From assembly GCF_000876655.1 (NCBI RefSeq), contig NZ_JYCN01000013.1, positions 95,340-159,339 of the forward strand: a stretch of DNA of 64,000 nt, written 5' to 3'. Shown in pieces: positions 9,698 through 20,252 of this stretch. Each line of letters starts with the position of its first letter. Positions within the stretch are counted from its first letter, which is position 1. The notes under the pieces are model-generated. The model did not search any database. It saw only the letters and a program-made list of their open reading frames with translations, and was not told the DNA's origin. Position numbers and translations under genes: made by a program. This DNA comes from Arthrobacter sp. SPG23. Lineage in GTDB: Bacteria; Actinomycetota; Actinomycetes; Actinomycetales; Micrococcaceae.

Positions 9698-10822
9698 GTG
9701 AAGTTCAGAGTCGAACGGGACGTCCTGGCAGAAGCCGTTACATGGACCGCCCGGTCGTTGTCTCCGCGGCCGCCGGTTCCGGTGCTCTCCGGACTCCTCC
9801 TCAAGGCCGAAGCCGGCACCGTCAGCCTCTCGAGCTTCGACTACGAAACGTCGGCCCGCCTTGAGATCCCGGCCGACATCAGCGTTGAGGGCACCATCCT
9901 GGTTTCCGGTCGGCTCCTCGCGGACATCTGCCGCAGCCTGCCATCTGCTCCTGTCGACGTTGAGACCGACGGCAACAAAGTCACACTCACCTGCCGCCGC
10001 AGCAGCTTCCACCTGGCCACCATGCCTGAGGCCGAATACCCGCCGCTGCCTGCGCTGCCCACCATCAGCGGAACCGTCCCGGGCGATTCCTTCGCCCAGG
10101 CCGTCTCCCAGGTGATCATCGCTGCCAGCAAGGACGACACGCTGCCGATCCTCACCGGCGTCCGGATGGAAATCGAGGACGACCTCATCACCCTGCTGGC
10201 CACGGACCGCTATCGCCTGGCCATGCGCGAAGTGCCCTGGAAGCCTGTCACCCCCGGGATTTCCACCAGTGCCCTGGTGAAGGCCAAAACCCTCAACGAA
10301 GTTGCTAAAACGCTGGGCAACAGCGGCGACATCAACCTTGCCCTGGCCGACGACGACAGCCGGCTCATCGGCTTCGAAAGCGGCGGCCGCACCACAACGT
10401 CCCTGTTGGTGGACGGCGACTACCCGAAGATCCGTTCGCTGTTCCCGGACGCCACCCCGATCCACGCCACCGTGCAGACCCAGGAACTGGTCGAAGCGGT
10501 CCGGCGTGTGTCCCTGGTTGCCGAGCGCAATACCCCGGTCCGGCTGGCATTCACCGACGGCCAGCTTCACCTCGACGCCGGCACAGGCGAGGACGCCCAG
10601 GCTTCGGAAGAGCTCGAAGCCCAGCTGACAGGTGATGAAATCACGGTTGCGTTCAACCCGCACTACCTCATCGAGGGCCTGAGCGTCATCGAAACCAAGT
10701 TCGTCCGGTTCTCCTTTACCACGGCACCGAAGCCGGCCATGATCACGGCACAGGTCGATGCCGACGGTGAAGACCAGGACGACTACCGGTACTTGGTCAT
10801 GCCGGTGCGCCTGCCCAACTAG
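9698..10822 (+). CDS. dnaN: DNA polymerase III beta sliding clamp
   Basis: Ring-shaped processivity clamp that tethers polymerase to DNA. The 374-residue protein starts at GTG with KFRVERDVLAEAVTWTARSL and has the three-domain clamp length. It ends YRYLVMPVRLPN, the conserved C-terminal strand near the hydrophobic cleft. It follows oriC and precedes gnd and recF in the usual Arthrobacter/Mycobacterium order. Confidence 0.97.
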   Translation: MKFRVERDVLAEAVTWTARSLSPRPPVPVLSGLLLKAEAGTVSLSSFDYETSARLEIPADISVEGTILVSGRLLADICRSLPSAPVDVETDGNKVTLTCRRSSFHLATMPEAEYPPLPALPTISGTVPGDSFAQAVSQVIIAASKDDTLPILTGVRMEIEDDLITLLATDRYRLAMREVPWKPVTPGISTSALVKAKTLNEVAKTLGNSGDINLALADDDSRLIGFESGGRTTTSLLVDGDYPKIRSLFPDATPIHATVQTQELVEAVRRVSLVAERNTPVRLAFTDGQLHLDAGTGEDAQASEELEAQLTGDEITVAFNPHYLIEGLSVIETKFVRFSFTTAPKPAMITAQVDADGEDQDDYRYLVMPVRLPN

Positions 10823-10892
10823 GTAGCAGCCCGCCCGGTCGGGTTCACCACCGCAGCCCCCCACCTCACCAGCGCAGAAAAGAGTTCCTACC

Positions 10893-11777
10893 GTGCACAT
10901 CGGACTGATCGGCCTTGGCAAAATGGGTTTCAACATGCGCGAAAGGCTGCGCAAGGGAGGCGTCGAAGTTACCGGCTTCGACCGCAACCCCGACGTCACC
11001 GACGTGGCCACGGTGGACGAACTCATCGCAGCTGTTCCCGCTCCGCGCGTCATCTGGGTCATGGTGCCCGCCGGCGAGATCACCGATGCCGTAATCACCG
11101 AGCTGGGTTCCAAGCTCGACGCAGGCGACCTGGTGATTGACGGCGGCAACTCCCGCTTCACGGAAGACCAGAAACACGGCGCCGCGCTGGCTGAAAAGGG
11201 CATCCGCTTCGCGGACTGCGGCGTATCCGGCGGAGTCTGGGGCCTGCAGAACGGTTACGGACTGATGGCCGGCGGAGATGCAGCCGACATCGAGCGGGCA
11301 ATGCCGGCTTTTGACGCACTCCGCCCCGAAGGCGACCGGGCGGACAGCTTTGTCCACGTGGGCGGTATCGGCGCGGGCCACTACGCCAAGATGGTGCACA
11401 ACGGCATCGAGTACGGGCTCATGCAGGCATATGCAGAGGGCTACGAACTGCTGGCGGCAAAGGACATTGTCACCGACCTGCCGGGAACCTTCCGCGCCTG
11501 GCAGAAGGGAACGGTTGTGCGTTCCTGGCTGCTGGACCTTATGGTCAAAGCCCTGGACGAGGACCCGGGCCTGGCCTCAATCGACGACTACGTCGAGGAT
11601 TCCGGTGAAGGCCGCTGGACTGTTGAAGAGGCAATCGCCAATGCGGTTCCGGCGCCGGCCATTACAGCGGCGTTGTTTGCGCGGTTCTCGTCCCGCGAGG
11701 ACAACTCTCCGGCCATGAAGATGGTGTCCGCGCTGCGCCATCAGTTTGGCGGGCATGCCACCCGTCCGGCCAAGTAG
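10893..11777 (+). CDS. gnd: 6-phosphogluconate dehydrogenase, decarboxylating (short type)
   Basis: Oxidises 6-phosphogluconate to ribulose 5-phosphate and CO2 in the pentose phosphate pathway. The Rossmann motif is IGLIGLGKMGFNM at the N-terminus. VIDGGNSRF and KMVHNGIEYGLMQAYAEGY carry the substrate and catalytic residues. At 294 residues it belongs to the short class, many members of which prefer NAD+. The GTG start at 10893 is 70 bp after dnaN. Its place between dnaN and recF is a known actinobacterial arrangement. Confidence 0.94.
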   Translation: MHIGLIGLGKMGFNMRERLRKGGVEVTGFDRNPDVTDVATVDELIAAVPAPRVIWVMVPAGEITDAVITELGSKLDAGDLVIDGGNSRFTEDQKHGAALAEKGIRFADCGVSGGVWGLQNGYGLMAGGDAADIERAMPAFDALRPEGDRADSFVHVGGIGAGHYAKMVHNGIEYGLMQAYAEGYELLAAKDIVTDLPGTFRAWQKGTVVRSWLLDLMVKALDEDPGLASIDDYVEDSGEGRWTVEEAIANAVPAPAITAALFARFSSREDNSPAMKMVSALRHQFGGHATRPAK

Positions 11778-11813
11778 CGGCAATCCGAGCAGTCCGGGAA
11801 TCCTGAAGACGGC

Positions 11814-13019
11814 GTGTACCTAGAAAAGCTTTCGCTGACCGATTTTCGCAGTTATGCCCAGGTGGACCTCACCCTCGAACCCGGGGTGACGGTGCTCGTG
11901 GGGTACAACGGCATTGGCAAAACCAACCTCATGGAAGCCATCGGGTACCTGGCCACGCTCAGCTCGCACCGCGTCAGTTCGGATGCTCCGCTGCTGCGTT
12001 TCGGCACCGAGCGCGCGCTGATCAGGGCCAAGCTGGTCCGCGGCGAGCAGTCCACCGTGCTGGAGTTGGAAATCAACGGAAGCCGCGCCAACCGCGGGCG
12101 TATCAACCGCAGCAACCCCGTTCGTGCCCGCGACATCCTTGGTATCTGCCAGACGGTGCTTTTTGCGCCTGAAGACCTTGCCCTGGTGAAGGGGGACCCG
12201 TCCAACCGCCGCCGTTTCCTCGACGAGTTGCTGGTCAGCCTCACACCGCGCCATTCAGCCACGCGGACTGATTACGACCGCGTCCTCAAGCAGCGCAACG
12301 CCCTCCTGAAATCCGGCCGGACCGGGAAGTTCACCGCCGGGCACGAGGCAACCCTCGATGTCTGGGACCAGCACATGGCCAGGGCCGGTGCGGAGCTGCT
12401 GCATGCCCGGCTGGAACTTGTGGAACGGATCAGGCCGCACCTTGCGAAGGCGTATGCCCAACTCACCGACGGGTCCAAAGCGGCGGATGCGATCTACCGG
12501 TCCACGCTCCAGGGCATGATGGACGACGACGGCGCCGGCGCGGGCTACACGGCGGAACCCGCCGCCGTCGAACGCGTTGAGGACCTCCGGTTACTGTCCG
12601 TCGATGAACTTACCCAGCGCTATGTGCAGGCCTTTGCTGCGTCCCGCCGCAAGGAACTGGAACGGGGCATTTCCCTCGTGGGTCCGCACCGCGACGACGT
12701 CGAACTCATCCTCGGCGAGGCGCCGGCGAAGGGATATGCCTCCCACGGCGAAACGTGGTCCATGTGCCTTTCCCTGCGGCTCGCGTCCTACTACGTGATG
12801 CTCGACGACGCCCGCACCGGCGGCTCCGCCCCGATCCTCATCCTGGACGATGTGTTCGCCGAACTGGACGTCCAGCGGCGGCGTAAACTGGCGGCAATAG
12901 TATCCGGTGCCGAACAGGTGCTGGTGACTGCCGCCGTCGACGCCGATATTCCGGACGAGTTGGCCGGGCGGCGGGTGAAGGTGGTCCCCGGAGGAATCGA
13001 TGAGTCGGAATCCCGATGA
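11814..13019 (+). CDS. recF: DNA replication/repair protein RecF
   Basis: ABC-type ATPase that helps load RecA at gapped DNA. The N-terminus reads YLEKLSLTDFRSYAQVDL, with Walker A GYNGIGKTN near residue 34. A Walker B-type ILILDDVFAELD lies near the C-terminus, preceded by the signature region SLRLASYYVML. GTG start, 401 residues. Its stop overlaps the start of the DUF721 gene (ATGA), indicating translational coupling. Confidence 0.96.
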   Translation: MYLEKLSLTDFRSYAQVDLTLEPGVTVLVGYNGIGKTNLMEAIGYLATLSSHRVSSDAPLLRFGTERALIRAKLVRGEQSTVLELEINGSRANRGRINRSNPVRARDILGICQTVLFAPEDLALVKGDPSNRRRFLDELLVSLTPRHSATRTDYDRVLKQRNALLKSGRTGKFTAGHEATLDVWDQHMARAGAELLHARLELVERIRPHLAKAYAQLTDGSKAADAIYRSTLQGMMDDDGAGAGYTAEPAAVERVEDLRLLSVDELTQRYVQAFAASRRKELERGISLVGPHRDDVELILGEAPAKGYASHGETWSMCLSLRLASYYVMLDDARTGGSAPILILDDVFAELDVQRRRKLAAIVSGAEQVLVTAAVDADIPDELAGRRVKVVPGGIDESESR

Positions 13020-13573
13020 ATAAAGACGCTGGTGGCCTGCAGCCGGGCCGCGACCCCGACGACATCGACGCTGCCCAGGCGGCGCTCAACCGGATGCGCG
13101 AGGCGGCCGCCGCCCGCGGCGAAATCCGCCGCAAGGCTCCGCTTCCCGGCGGCGCAGCCAAGAAGCCGGGGCGCAGCGGCGCCGGAACCCGGGGTTTCAC
13201 CCAGTTCCACGGCACGGGCCGGGACCCGCTGGGCCTGGGCAAAGTGGTGGGGCGGCTGGTGGCCGAACGGGGCTGGACGTCACCGGTTGCGGTCGGTTCC
13301 GTCATGGCGGAGTGGGGAACCCTGGTGGGTCCGGAAATTTCGGCGCACTGCACCCCGGAGAGCTTCACCGACACCACGCTCCATGTGCGCTGCGATTCCA
13401 CGGCGTGGGCCACCCAGCTGCGCCTGCTCAGCTTCAGCCTCCTGGAGAAGTTCCGGACCGAACTGGGCGAGGGCGTAGTCACCAAGATCCAGGTCCTCGG
13501 ACCGGCGGCCCCGAGTTGGCGGAAGGGCGGGCGGACAGTCAACGGCCGCGGCCCGCGGGACACGTACGGATAA
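13016..13573 (+). CDS. DUF721 (DciA-like) protein
   Basis: A 185-residue protein with a basic, disordered N-terminal part (to about residue 65) and a C-terminal DUF721 domain (GKVVGRLVAERGWTSPVAVG, then LHVRCDSTAWATQLRLLS). DUF721 proteins include DciA, the ancestral loader of the replicative helicase in many bacteria and studied in mycobacteria. A helicase-loading role is therefore inferred from family and position. It overlaps recF by 4 bp and lies upstream of gyrB. Confidence 0.9.
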   Translation: MNKDAGGLQPGRDPDDIDAAQAALNRMREAAAARGEIRRKAPLPGGAAKKPGRSGAGTRGFTQFHGTGRDPLGLGKVVGRLVAERGWTSPVAVGSVMAEWGTLVGPEISAHCTPESFTDTTLHVRCDSTAWATQLRLLSFSLLEKFRTELGEGVVTKIQVLGPAAPSWRKGGRTVNGRGPRDTYG

Positions 13574-13987
13574 CGCCGCGGATCCTGACGGCCGGTGCGA
13601 TCCCGGCCGTCGCCGGGCCGGACTCTTGAAAAATGGCCAAACGGCGTGTAGGGCGCTCTAACGCCCCTTGGCCGTATAGGAACCCAGAGACCGGACCCCT
13701 GGAGCCTTGCAGGCGCGGCCAATGGCCTGCCAGCAGCATATTCCCGCGCGTTTACGGGCCTGGAATGCGGGATTACGCTCTCCAGCACGGTAGAATCGTG
13801 ATAGATAACTGGGCGCCGGTGAAACGTTGACTGAGTCCGTTTTCCGGCGCTTTTCCTGCAGCCGGGGCACGGTTCCGCCAGCCAACGAAGTAAGCGGCGT
13901 TATCAGTGACGTGCCTGTTGGCAGGAGCCTCTTCTATCGGAGACGGTGACGGCCGGCCATACGAATACAGAGGAGTCGAAAGCGCCT
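13574..13987 (+). promoter_or_regulatory. gyrB upstream region
   Basis: A 414-bp gap without a credible separate gene. Near 13632-13670 it can fold with GGCCAA/TTGGCC outside and GGGCG/CGCCC inside, a possible structured leader or weak terminator. A TAGAAT hexamer at 13791-13796 resembles a -10 box, but no good -35 sits at the right distance. The preferred gyrB start is preceded by AGGAG at 13971-13975. Confidence 0.4.
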
Positions 13988-16078
13988 GTGGCTAACGACA
14001 ATGCAGATATCCCGGCAGTGGAACCCGCAGCTGAGGATGCCCGTACACCCGATGCGCCGGCGGAGGCAGCCGAACGCAAGGGATACGGTGCGAGCGACAT
14101 CACCGTCCTTGAAGGACTTGAAGCTGTTCGGAAACGTCCCGGCATGTACATCGGTTCCACCGGACCCCGCGGACTCCACCACCTTGTGTACGAAGTGGTG
14201 GACAACTCCGTAGATGAAGCCCTCGCCGGGTATTGCACCCACATTGAGGTTGTTCTGCAGGCGGACGGCGGCGTCAAAGTAGTTGACGATGGCCGCGGCA
14301 TCCCGGTGGACATGCACCCCACCGAGCACAAGCCCACCGTTGAGGTTGTCATGACCATCCTGCACGCCGGTGGAAAGTTCGGCGGTGGCGGGTATGCCGT
14401 CTCCGGCGGCCTCCACGGCGTGGGCATTTCCGTAGTCAACGCGCTTTCCAGCCGCGTGGACACCGAAGTGCGGCGCCAGGGCCACGTCTGGCGGATGTCC
14501 TTCGCCGACGGCGGCAAGCCCCAGGGCAGCCTGGTCAAGGGTGAAGAGACGGACCAGACGGGCACAACGCAAACGTTCTATCCTGATGCCAGCATTTTCG
14601 AGAGCACGGAATTCGACTTCGAGACGCTGCGCGCCCGCTTCCAGCAGATGGCCTTCCTCAACAAGGGCCTGCGCATCACGCTGACCGATGAGCGCAGTGT
14701 TCCACAGGAATCGCCCGAGGACGGCGACCTGGACCTGGACGCCGTTCCCACCGAAGGTGAAGTCGCCGCCGAATACCGGACCGTGGTGTACCAGTACGAC
14801 GACGGCCTGCTTGACTACGTGAAGCACTTGAACTCCGGCAAGAAGGTTGACGTGGTCCACGAGGACGTCATCGCCTTCGAAACCGAGGACAAGGACCGGA
14901 AGATCGCCCTGGAAATGGCGATGCAGTGGACCAACGCGTACTCCGAGAGCGTCCACACCTACGCCAACACCATCAATACGCACGAGGGTGGCACCCACGA
15001 AGAGGGCTTCCGCGCCGCCATGACGTCGCTCATCAACCGCTATGCGCGCGAGAAGAACATCATCAAGGAAAAAGACGACAACCTCACGGGTGATGACATC
15101 CGTGAAGGCCTCACCGCCGTCATTTCCGTGAAGCTGGCCGAGCCGCAGTTCGAAGGCCAGACCAAGACCAAACTGGGCAACTCCGAGGTTAAGGGCTTCG
15201 TCCAGCGCGTAGTCACCGATGGCCTGGGCGACTGGCTGGAGCGCAATCCCGGCCCGGCCCGCGACGTTATCCGCAAAGCGATTTCCGCAGCGCAGGCCCG
15301 CATGGCGGCCCGTAAGGCCCGCGATAACGCACGCCGCAAGAGCCCGCTGGAGTCCTTCGGCATGCCGGGCAAGCTGTCAGACTGCTCCTCCAAGGACCCG
15401 GAAAAGTGCGAGGTCTACATCGTGGAGGGTGACTCCGCCGGTGGTTCGGCCAAGCGGGGCCGCAATCCGGAAACGCAGGCCATCCTTCCGCTGCGCGGCA
15501 AGATCCTGAACGTTGAGCGGGCGCGGCTGGACAAGGCCCTGGGCAACAACGAGGTCCAGTCCATGATCACCGCGTTCGGTACGGGCATCGGCGAGGACTT
15601 CGACCTCGCCAAGCTGCGCTACCACAAGATCGTGCTCATGGCCGATGCCGACGTGGACGGCCAGCACATCACCACGCTGCTGATGACCCTGCTGTTCCGC
15701 TACATGCGCCCGCTGATTGAAAACGGTTATGTATACCTGGCCCAGCCGCCGCTGTACCGGATCAAATGGTCCAACGCTCCGCACGATTACGTCTACAGCG
15801 ACCGCGAACGCGACGCGCGTCTTGTGGCCGGCCAGGCCGCAGGACGCCGCATTCCGAAGGACAACGGCATCCAGCGGTACAAGGGCCTTGGCGAGATGGA
15901 CTACACGGAACTGTGGGACACCACCATGGATCCGGACCACCGGACACTGCTGCAGGTCACCATGGACGACGCCCTGGCGGCCGACCAGATCTTCACCGTG
16001 CTGATGGGCGAGGACGTTGAATCACGCCGAAACTTCATTCAGCAAAACGCCAAGGATGTCAGGTTCCTGGATATCTAA
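13988..16078 (+). CDS. gyrB: DNA gyrase subunit B
   Basis: ATPase subunit of gyrase, which introduces negative supercoils. It carries the GHKL ATP site ([43 protein letters not shown]), the QTK loop (EGQTKTKLG) and the TOPRIM motif [13 protein letters not shown] with [10 protein letters not shown] place the start at GTG 13988 ([12 protein letters not shown]), behind AGGAG, for 696 residues. The in-frame GTG at 13946 would add 14 residues but has poor ribosome-site spacing. gyrA follows after 65 bp. Confidence 0.97.
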   Translation: MANDNADIPAVEPAAEDARTPDAPAEAAERKGYGASDITVLEGLEAVRKRPGMYIGSTGPRGLHHLVYEVVDNSVDEALAGYCTHIEVVLQADGGVKVVDDGRGIPVDMHPTEHKPTVEVVMTILHAGGKFGGGGYAVSGGLHGVGISVVNALSSRVDTEVRRQGHVWRMSFADGGKPQGSLVKGEETDQTGTTQTFYPDASIFESTEFDFETLRARFQQMAFLNKGLRITLTDERSVPQESPEDGDLDLDAVPTEGEVAAEYRTVVYQYDDGLLDYVKHLNSGKKVDVVHEDVIAFETEDKDRKIALEMAMQWTNAYSESVHTYANTINTHEGGTHEEGFRAAMTSLINRYAREKNIIKEKDDNLTGDDIREGLTAVISVKLAEPQFEGQTKTKLGNSEVKGFVQRVVTDGLGDWLERNPGPARDVIRKAISAAQARMAARKARDNARRKSPLESFGMPGKLSDCSSKDPEKCEVYIVEGDSAGGSAKRGRNPETQAILPLRGKILNVERARLDKALGNNEVQSMITAFGTGIGEDFDLAKLRYHKIVLMADADVDGQHITTLLMTLLFRYMRPLIENGYVYLAQPPLYRIKWSNAPHDYVYSDRERDARLVAGQAAGRRIPKDNGIQRYKGLGEMDYTELWDTTMDPDHRTLLQVTMDDALAADQIFTVLMGEDVESRRNFIQQNAKDVRFLDI

Positions 16079-16143
16079 CGAGCCTCTAGCCGGCCCGTAA
16101 GTATTCTTGAATCGACATATACCTGAAACGGAAAATATAGACT

Positions 16144-18852
16144 ATGAGTGACGAAACACCCGAGGTTCCCGCGGATTCCGCCGGCCCCGTCGAGCCCGTT
16201 CTGGAGGGCGACGTGCTGGTCGACCGCGTGGAACAGGTGGACCTGCAGACGGAAATGCAGCGCTCCTACCTCGACTACGCCATGGCCGTCATTGTCGGCC
16301 GCGCGTTGCCGGACGTCCGCGACGGCCTCAAGCCCGTCCACCGCCGCGTTCTCTACGCCATGTTCGACGGCGGCTACCGCCCGGACCGCTCCTTCAACAA
16401 GTGCGCCCGTGTGGTGGGCGAGGTCATGGGCCAGTACCACCCGCACGGCGACACGGCCATCTACGATGCCCTGGTGCGCCTGATCCAGGACTGGACCATG
16501 CGCTACCCGCTGGCCCTGGGGCAGGGTAACTTCGGTTCGCCCGGCAACGACGGTGCAGCAGCACCGCGGTACACCGAAACGAAAATGGCCCCGCTTGCCA
16601 TGGAAATGGTCCGCGACATCGACGAGGAAACCGTCGATTTCCAGGACAACTATGACGGCAAGAACCAGGAACCCACCATCCTGCCGGCGCGTTTCCCGAA
16701 CCTGCTGGTCAACGGCTCCTCGGGCATCGCCGTCGGCATGGCCACCAACATTCCGCCGCACAACCTCCGCGAGGTTGCCGACGGTGTCCAGTGGTACCTG
16801 GCCAATCCGACCGCCAGCCGCGAAGAGCTGCTGGAAGAACTGTTGCTGCGCATTAAGGGCCCGGACTTCCCGACCGGCGCCACCATCCTGGGCCACAAGG
16901 GCATCGAAGACGCCTACCGGACCGGACGCGGCTCCATCACCATGCGTGCCGTGGTGAACGTCGAAGAGCTCCAGGGCCGCACCTGCCTTGTGGTCACCGA
17001 ACTGCCGTACCAGGCAAACCCGGACAACCTGGCCATCAAGATCGCCGAACTGGTCAAGGACGGGAAGATCTCCGGCATCGCCGACCTTCGGGATGAGACC
17101 TCCGGCCGCACCGGCCAGCGCCTGGTCATCGTGCTCAAGCGCGACGCCGTGGCGAAGGTGGTGCTGAACAACCTCTACAAGCACACCCAGCTGCAGGACA
17201 ACTTCGCGGCCAACATGCTGGCGATTGTTGACGGTGTTCCGCGGACGCTCAGCCTGGATGCCTTCATCCGCCACTGGGTGACCCACCAGATGGACGTCAT
17301 CGCACGCCGGACCCGGTACCGCCTGCGCAAGGCTGAAGAAGAGGCGCACATCCTGCGCGCCCTCCTCAAGGCACTGGACATGTTGGACGAGGTCATTGCC
17401 CTCATCCGCGCGTCCAACACCACCGAGGCTGCCCGCGACGGCCTGATGCAGCTGCTGGACATCGACGAACTGCAGGCCCGCGCCATCCTGGACATGCAGC
17501 TGCGGCGCCTTGCAGCCCTGGAACGCCAGAAGATCCAGGACCGCCACGCTGAACTCGAGGCCCTGATCGCGGAGTACAACTCGATCCTTGCCTCGGAGGA
17601 GCGCCAGCGCGAGATCATCAGCACCGAGCTGTCGGAAATTGTCGCAAAGCACGGGGATGACCGCCGCACGAAGATCCTGATGGGCTTCGACGGTGACATG
17701 TCCATGGAGGACCTCATTCCCGAAGAGGAAATGGTGGTCACCATCACGCGTGGCGGCTATGTGAAGCGCACGCGCAGCGACAACTACCGCTCACAGCAGC
17801 GGGGCGGCAAGGGCATCAAGGGTGCCCAGCTGCGCGGGGATGACGTGGTGGAGCACTTCTTTGTGACCACCACCCACCACTGGCTGCTGTTCTTCACCAA
17901 CCTGGGACGCGTCTACCGTGCCAAGGCCTACGAACTCGTGGAAGCGGGACGCGATGCGAAGGGCCAGCACGTCGCCAACCTGCTGGCCTTCCAGCCGGAC
18001 GAGCACATTGCCCAGGTGCTGGACCTCCGCGACTACCAGCACGCCCCGTACCTGGTGCTGGCCACCAAGCGCGGCCTGGTCAAGAAGACCCGCCTGGAGG
18101 ACTACGACACCAACCGCTCGGCCGGCGTCATCGCCATCAACCTGCGCGACGGCGACGAACTGGTTTCCGCCCAGCTTGTCTCGGAAACCGACGACCTGAT
18201 GCTGGTCTCACGGATGGGCCAGTCCATCCGCTTCACGGCCACCGACGATGCGCTGCGCCCCATGGGGCGTGCCACCTCCGGTGTGACCGGCATGAAGTTC
18301 CGCGAGGACGATGAACTGCTGGCGGCCGACGTCGTCAAGGACGGCTCCTTCGTCTTCATCGTCACCGAGGGCGGCTACGCCAAGCGGACCGCGGTGGAAG
18401 AATACCGCCTCCAGGGCCGCGGCGGCCTGGGCATCAAGGTTGGTAAATACCAGGAAGAGCGGGGCCATCTCGTAGGCGCCCTCATTGTCCAGGAAGAGGA
18501 TGAAGTCCTGGTGGTCATGGAAGGCGGCAAGGTGGTCCGGTCCTCGGTGGCCGGGGTGCCCGCCAAGGGCCGCGACACCATGGGCGTCATCTTCGCCAAG
18601 CCGGACAAGAACGACCGCATCATCGAGGTGGCCCGGAACAGCGAACGCGGCCTTGAGGCTGAGGAGGCCGAAGCCATCGACCCGGAAAACCCGGCTGAAA
18701 GCCCGGCTGCGGCCGGGGATGACGTAACGTTGGCTGAAGGTGCCGGGTCCCATGACGGGTCCGCAGAGGCAGATTCAGCACCGGCCGTGGAATCCGACGA
18801 GTCATCGGACGACGCTGAGCTGGACGAAGAAAATACCGGAGGTAACGAGTGA
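16144..18852 (+). CDS. gyrA: DNA gyrase subunit A
   Basis: DNA breakage-reunion subunit of gyrase, 902 residues. The quinolone-determining region reads [16 protein letters not shown]. The catalytic tyrosine lies in [10 protein letters not shown]. The GyrA box is [10 protein letters not shown], followed by the beta-pinwheel C-terminal domain. A long acidic tail (about 60 residues, rich in Glu, Asp and Ala) ends the protein. The downstream DUF3566 gene overlaps its stop by 4 bp. Confidence 0.97.
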   Translation: MSDETPEVPADSAGPVEPVLEGDVLVDRVEQVDLQTEMQRSYLDYAMAVIVGRALPDVRDGLKPVHRRVLYAMFDGGYRPDRSFNKCARVVGEVMGQYHPHGDTAIYDALVRLIQDWTMRYPLALGQGNFGSPGNDGAAAPRYTETKMAPLAMEMVRDIDEETVDFQDNYDGKNQEPTILPARFPNLLVNGSSGIAVGMATNIPPHNLREVADGVQWYLANPTASREELLEELLLRIKGPDFPTGATILGHKGIEDAYRTGRGSITMRAVVNVEELQGRTCLVVTELPYQANPDNLAIKIAELVKDGKISGIADLRDETSGRTGQRLVIVLKRDAVAKVVLNNLYKHTQLQDNFAANMLAIVDGVPRTLSLDAFIRHWVTHQMDVIARRTRYRLRKAEEEAHILRALLKALDMLDEVIALIRASNTTEAARDGLMQLLDIDELQARAILDMQLRRLAALERQKIQDRHAELEALIAEYNSILASEERQREIISTELSEIVAKHGDDRRTKILMGFDGDMSMEDLIPEEEMVVTITRGGYVKRTRSDNYRSQQRGGKGIKGAQLRGDDVVEHFFVTTTHHWLLFFTNLGRVYRAKAYELVEAGRDAKGQHVANLLAFQPDEHIAQVLDLRDYQHAPYLVLATKRGLVKKTRLEDYDTNRSAGVIAINLRDGDELVSAQLVSETDDLMLVSRMGQSIRFTATDDALRPMGRATSGVTGMKFREDDELLAADVVKDGSFVFIVTEGGYAKRTAVEEYRLQGRGGLGIKVGKYQEERGHLVGALIVQEEDEVLVVMEGGKVVRSSVAGVPAKGRDTMGVIFAKPDKNDRIIEVARNSERGLEAEEAEAIDPENPAESPAAAGDDVTLAEGAGSHDGSAEADSAPAVESDESSDDAELDEENTGGNE

Positions 18853-19496
18853 GTAATTCCGACTCATATCCCAAGCCGAACAGCAACACTCCCGGCGGGA
18901 TCAGGCAGCCGGCGTCCGCTCCGCGCGTGAACGCCCCCGTACGTCCCCAGCAGCGGCCGTCGACGCCGGGTGCCCCGGCCCAGCGTCCGGTGGTTCCCGG
19001 CCAGCGCCCGGCGCAGGGCCAGCGCCCCGGCCAGGCGCCCCAGGGCCAGCGTCCCGGGGTTCCCGCCCAGCGTCCCGGCCAAGGCAGTGCCCAGGGTGCC
19101 CCCGGCCTGGTCAAGCCGGCTCCTAAGGCGAAGGTACGCCGTGCCCGGCTCCTCGTCAGCAAGGTGGACCCCTGGTCCGTGCTGAAGATGGCCTTCCTGC
19201 TGTCCGTTGCCCTCGGCATCGTCACAGTCGTTGCGGCAATCGTTCTTTGGACCGTCCTGGACCTGACCGGCATCTTCGACCAGGTGGACAGCCTGCTCGG
19301 AACCCTTGCCGGTTCCGAAGGCGGCGGGTTCGAACTGAAGAAGGTCGCGTCGCTGGGCCAGGTGGCCTCGTTCGCGGTCATCATCGCCGTGGTGAACGTT
19401 GTACTGCTGACTGCCCTGTCCATGCTTTCGGCGGTGCTGTACAACATTTCCGCCACCCTTGTCGGGGGTATCGGCGTGACCCTCACGGACGACTAG
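18849..19496 (+). CDS. DUF3566 membrane protein
   Basis: A 215-residue protein with a low-complexity N-terminal half of Pro, Gln, Arg and Gly (repeats such as [14 protein letters not shown]). Two membrane helices follow (about 115-145 and 170-200), with the conserved DUF3566 texture [19 protein letters not shown]. Actinobacteria, including mycobacteria, keep a DUF3566 gene directly after gyrA. The start overlaps the gyrA stop, so it is co-translated. Molecular function is not established to my knowledge. Confidence 0.9.
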   Translation: MSNSDSYPKPNSNTPGGIRQPASAPRVNAPVRPQQRPSTPGAPAQRPVVPGQRPAQGQRPGQAPQGQRPGVPAQRPGQGSAQGAPGLVKPAPKAKVRRARLLVSKVDPWSVLKMAFLLSVALGIVTVVAAIVLWTVLDLTGIFDQVDSLLGTLAGSEGGGFELKKVASLGQVASFAVIIAVVNVVLLTALSMLSAVLYNISATLVGGIGVTLTDD

Positions 19497-19594
19497 TCCG
19501 CGGAATTTCGCCGGAATTTCACCCGCGAAATGCCTCGATTTGAGATCGGGCCGGGATGTGCTGTAAAGTCATATCTCGGCCCGATGAGGCATCG

Positions 19595-19668
19595 GGGCGT
19601 ATAGCTCAGGCGGTTAGAGCGCTTCGCTGATAACGAAGAGGTCCCAGGTTCAAGTCCTGGTACGCCCA
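19595..19668 (+). tRNA. tRNA-Ile (GAT)
   Basis: Complete 74-nt cloverleaf. The acceptor stem GGGCGTA pairs with TACGCCC, the anticodon loop is CTGATAA (anticodon GAT) and the T arm contains GGTTCAAGTCC. CCA is not encoded. An imperfect hairpin at 19545-19585, between DUF3566 and the tRNA, may be a terminator or processing signal. Confidence 0.97.
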
Positions 19669-19727
19669 CGGAACCTGCACAGGTTTTGGAAATGGTTCGG
19701 ATGAAACCGAACCGGAACGGGGTGCAT

Positions 19728-19844
19728 GTGAAGAAGTTGCTGGTTGTTGCAGTGGCTATCGCAGGCGCCTTGCTCGTCAAGAAGGTGCAGGAATCCGAAG
19801 CCCGGAAAACGGTCTGGAGCGAGTCGACTGACACAGTCGAGTAG
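19728..19844 (+). CDS. DLW-39 family microprotein
   Basis: A 38-residue product starting at GTG 19728: MKKLLVVAVA, IAGALLVKKV, then QESEARKTVWSESTD and TVE. The length and the hydrophobic N-terminus followed by a charged, tryptophan-containing tail match the actinobacterial DLW-39 family. Here VW replaces the family's LW. One N-terminal membrane helix is likely. In-frame starts at 19722, 19701 and 19692 are possible. It lies between two tRNA genes. Function unknown. Confidence 0.8.
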   Translation: MKKLLVVAVAIAGALLVKKVQESEARKTVWSESTDTVE

Positions 19845-19916
19845 CGCAGGTCCCCGGTCTGGAAGCTGGTCAGAAGGCTTCCGGAACTAGGGTATGATTG
19901 ACGGGTTGCTTCTTAT

Positions 19917-19992
19917 GGGGGCATGGCGCAATTGGTAGCGCACCTGCTTTGCAAGCAGGGGGTTCGGGGTTCGAGTCCCCGTGCCTCCACCA
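19917..19992 (+). tRNA. tRNA-Ala (TGC)
   Basis: Full cloverleaf. The acceptor GGGGGCA pairs with TGCCTCC, including the G3-U70 wobble that is the alanine identity element. The anticodon is TGC. The 3' CCA is encoded (19990-19992), unlike the neighbouring tRNA-Ile. A TATGAT hexamer at 19893-19898 is a plausible -10 box. Confidence 0.97.
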
Positions 19993-19997
19993 TAAGG

Positions 19998-20040
19998 AAG
20001 GCCCCGGAATGCGGAAACGCAGTCCGGGGCCTTTTGCTTT
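19998..20040 (+). terminator. Rho-independent terminator after tRNA-Ala
   Basis: Strong stem AAGGCCCCGGA paired with TCCGGGGCCTT around a short inner GCG/CGC loop, followed by a T-rich tail (CTTTTGCTTT). Confidence 0.88.
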
Positions 20041-20044
20041 GCCT

Positions 20045-20182
20045 TCAGTCCTTGCGCTTCGCGTAGTCGTCCATGCCTTGCCAGTCGATGACGACGTATG
20101 GCTCGTCGCCGACCACCCAGGCGTCATGTCCGGGCGGAATGATGCCGAAGTCGCCGGGGCCGTACTCCATCTCTTCGCCCCG
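20045..20182 (-). pseudogene. Remnant of a cupin-domain protein (C-terminal end only)
   Basis: The minus strand reads GEEMEYGPGDFGIIPPGHDA, then WVVGDEPYVVIDWQGMDDY and a stop at 20045. This is the typical second half of a small cupin barrel. Nothing recognisable precedes it, and the plus-strand EamA gene begins 71 bp beyond. The 5' part of the cupin gene therefore appears lost. It lies just after the tRNA-Ala terminator. Confidence 0.6.
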
Positions 20183-20252
20183 AATTGCGCCGCGTTGCCC
20201 GCCCGCGGAAGGAGTGCGCCGGGACCACAGAGGCACCACTACTGTTGGAACG

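Noticed and set aside
9587..11203. 538-codon open frame on the minus strand across dnaN and gnd
   Set aside because: It is the shadow of strongly coding GC-rich genes on the other strand; the product has no domain and the forward genes are unambiguous.
16432..16480. Fluoroquinolone resistance from HPHGDT in the GyrA QRDR
   Set aside because: The residue at the usual serine position is threonine, but natural variation here is common across bacteria, so sequence alone does not support a resistance claim.
16075..17652. 525-codon open frame on the minus strand across gyrA
   Set aside because: Antisense shadow of gyrA; its text mirrors codon bias and matches no family.
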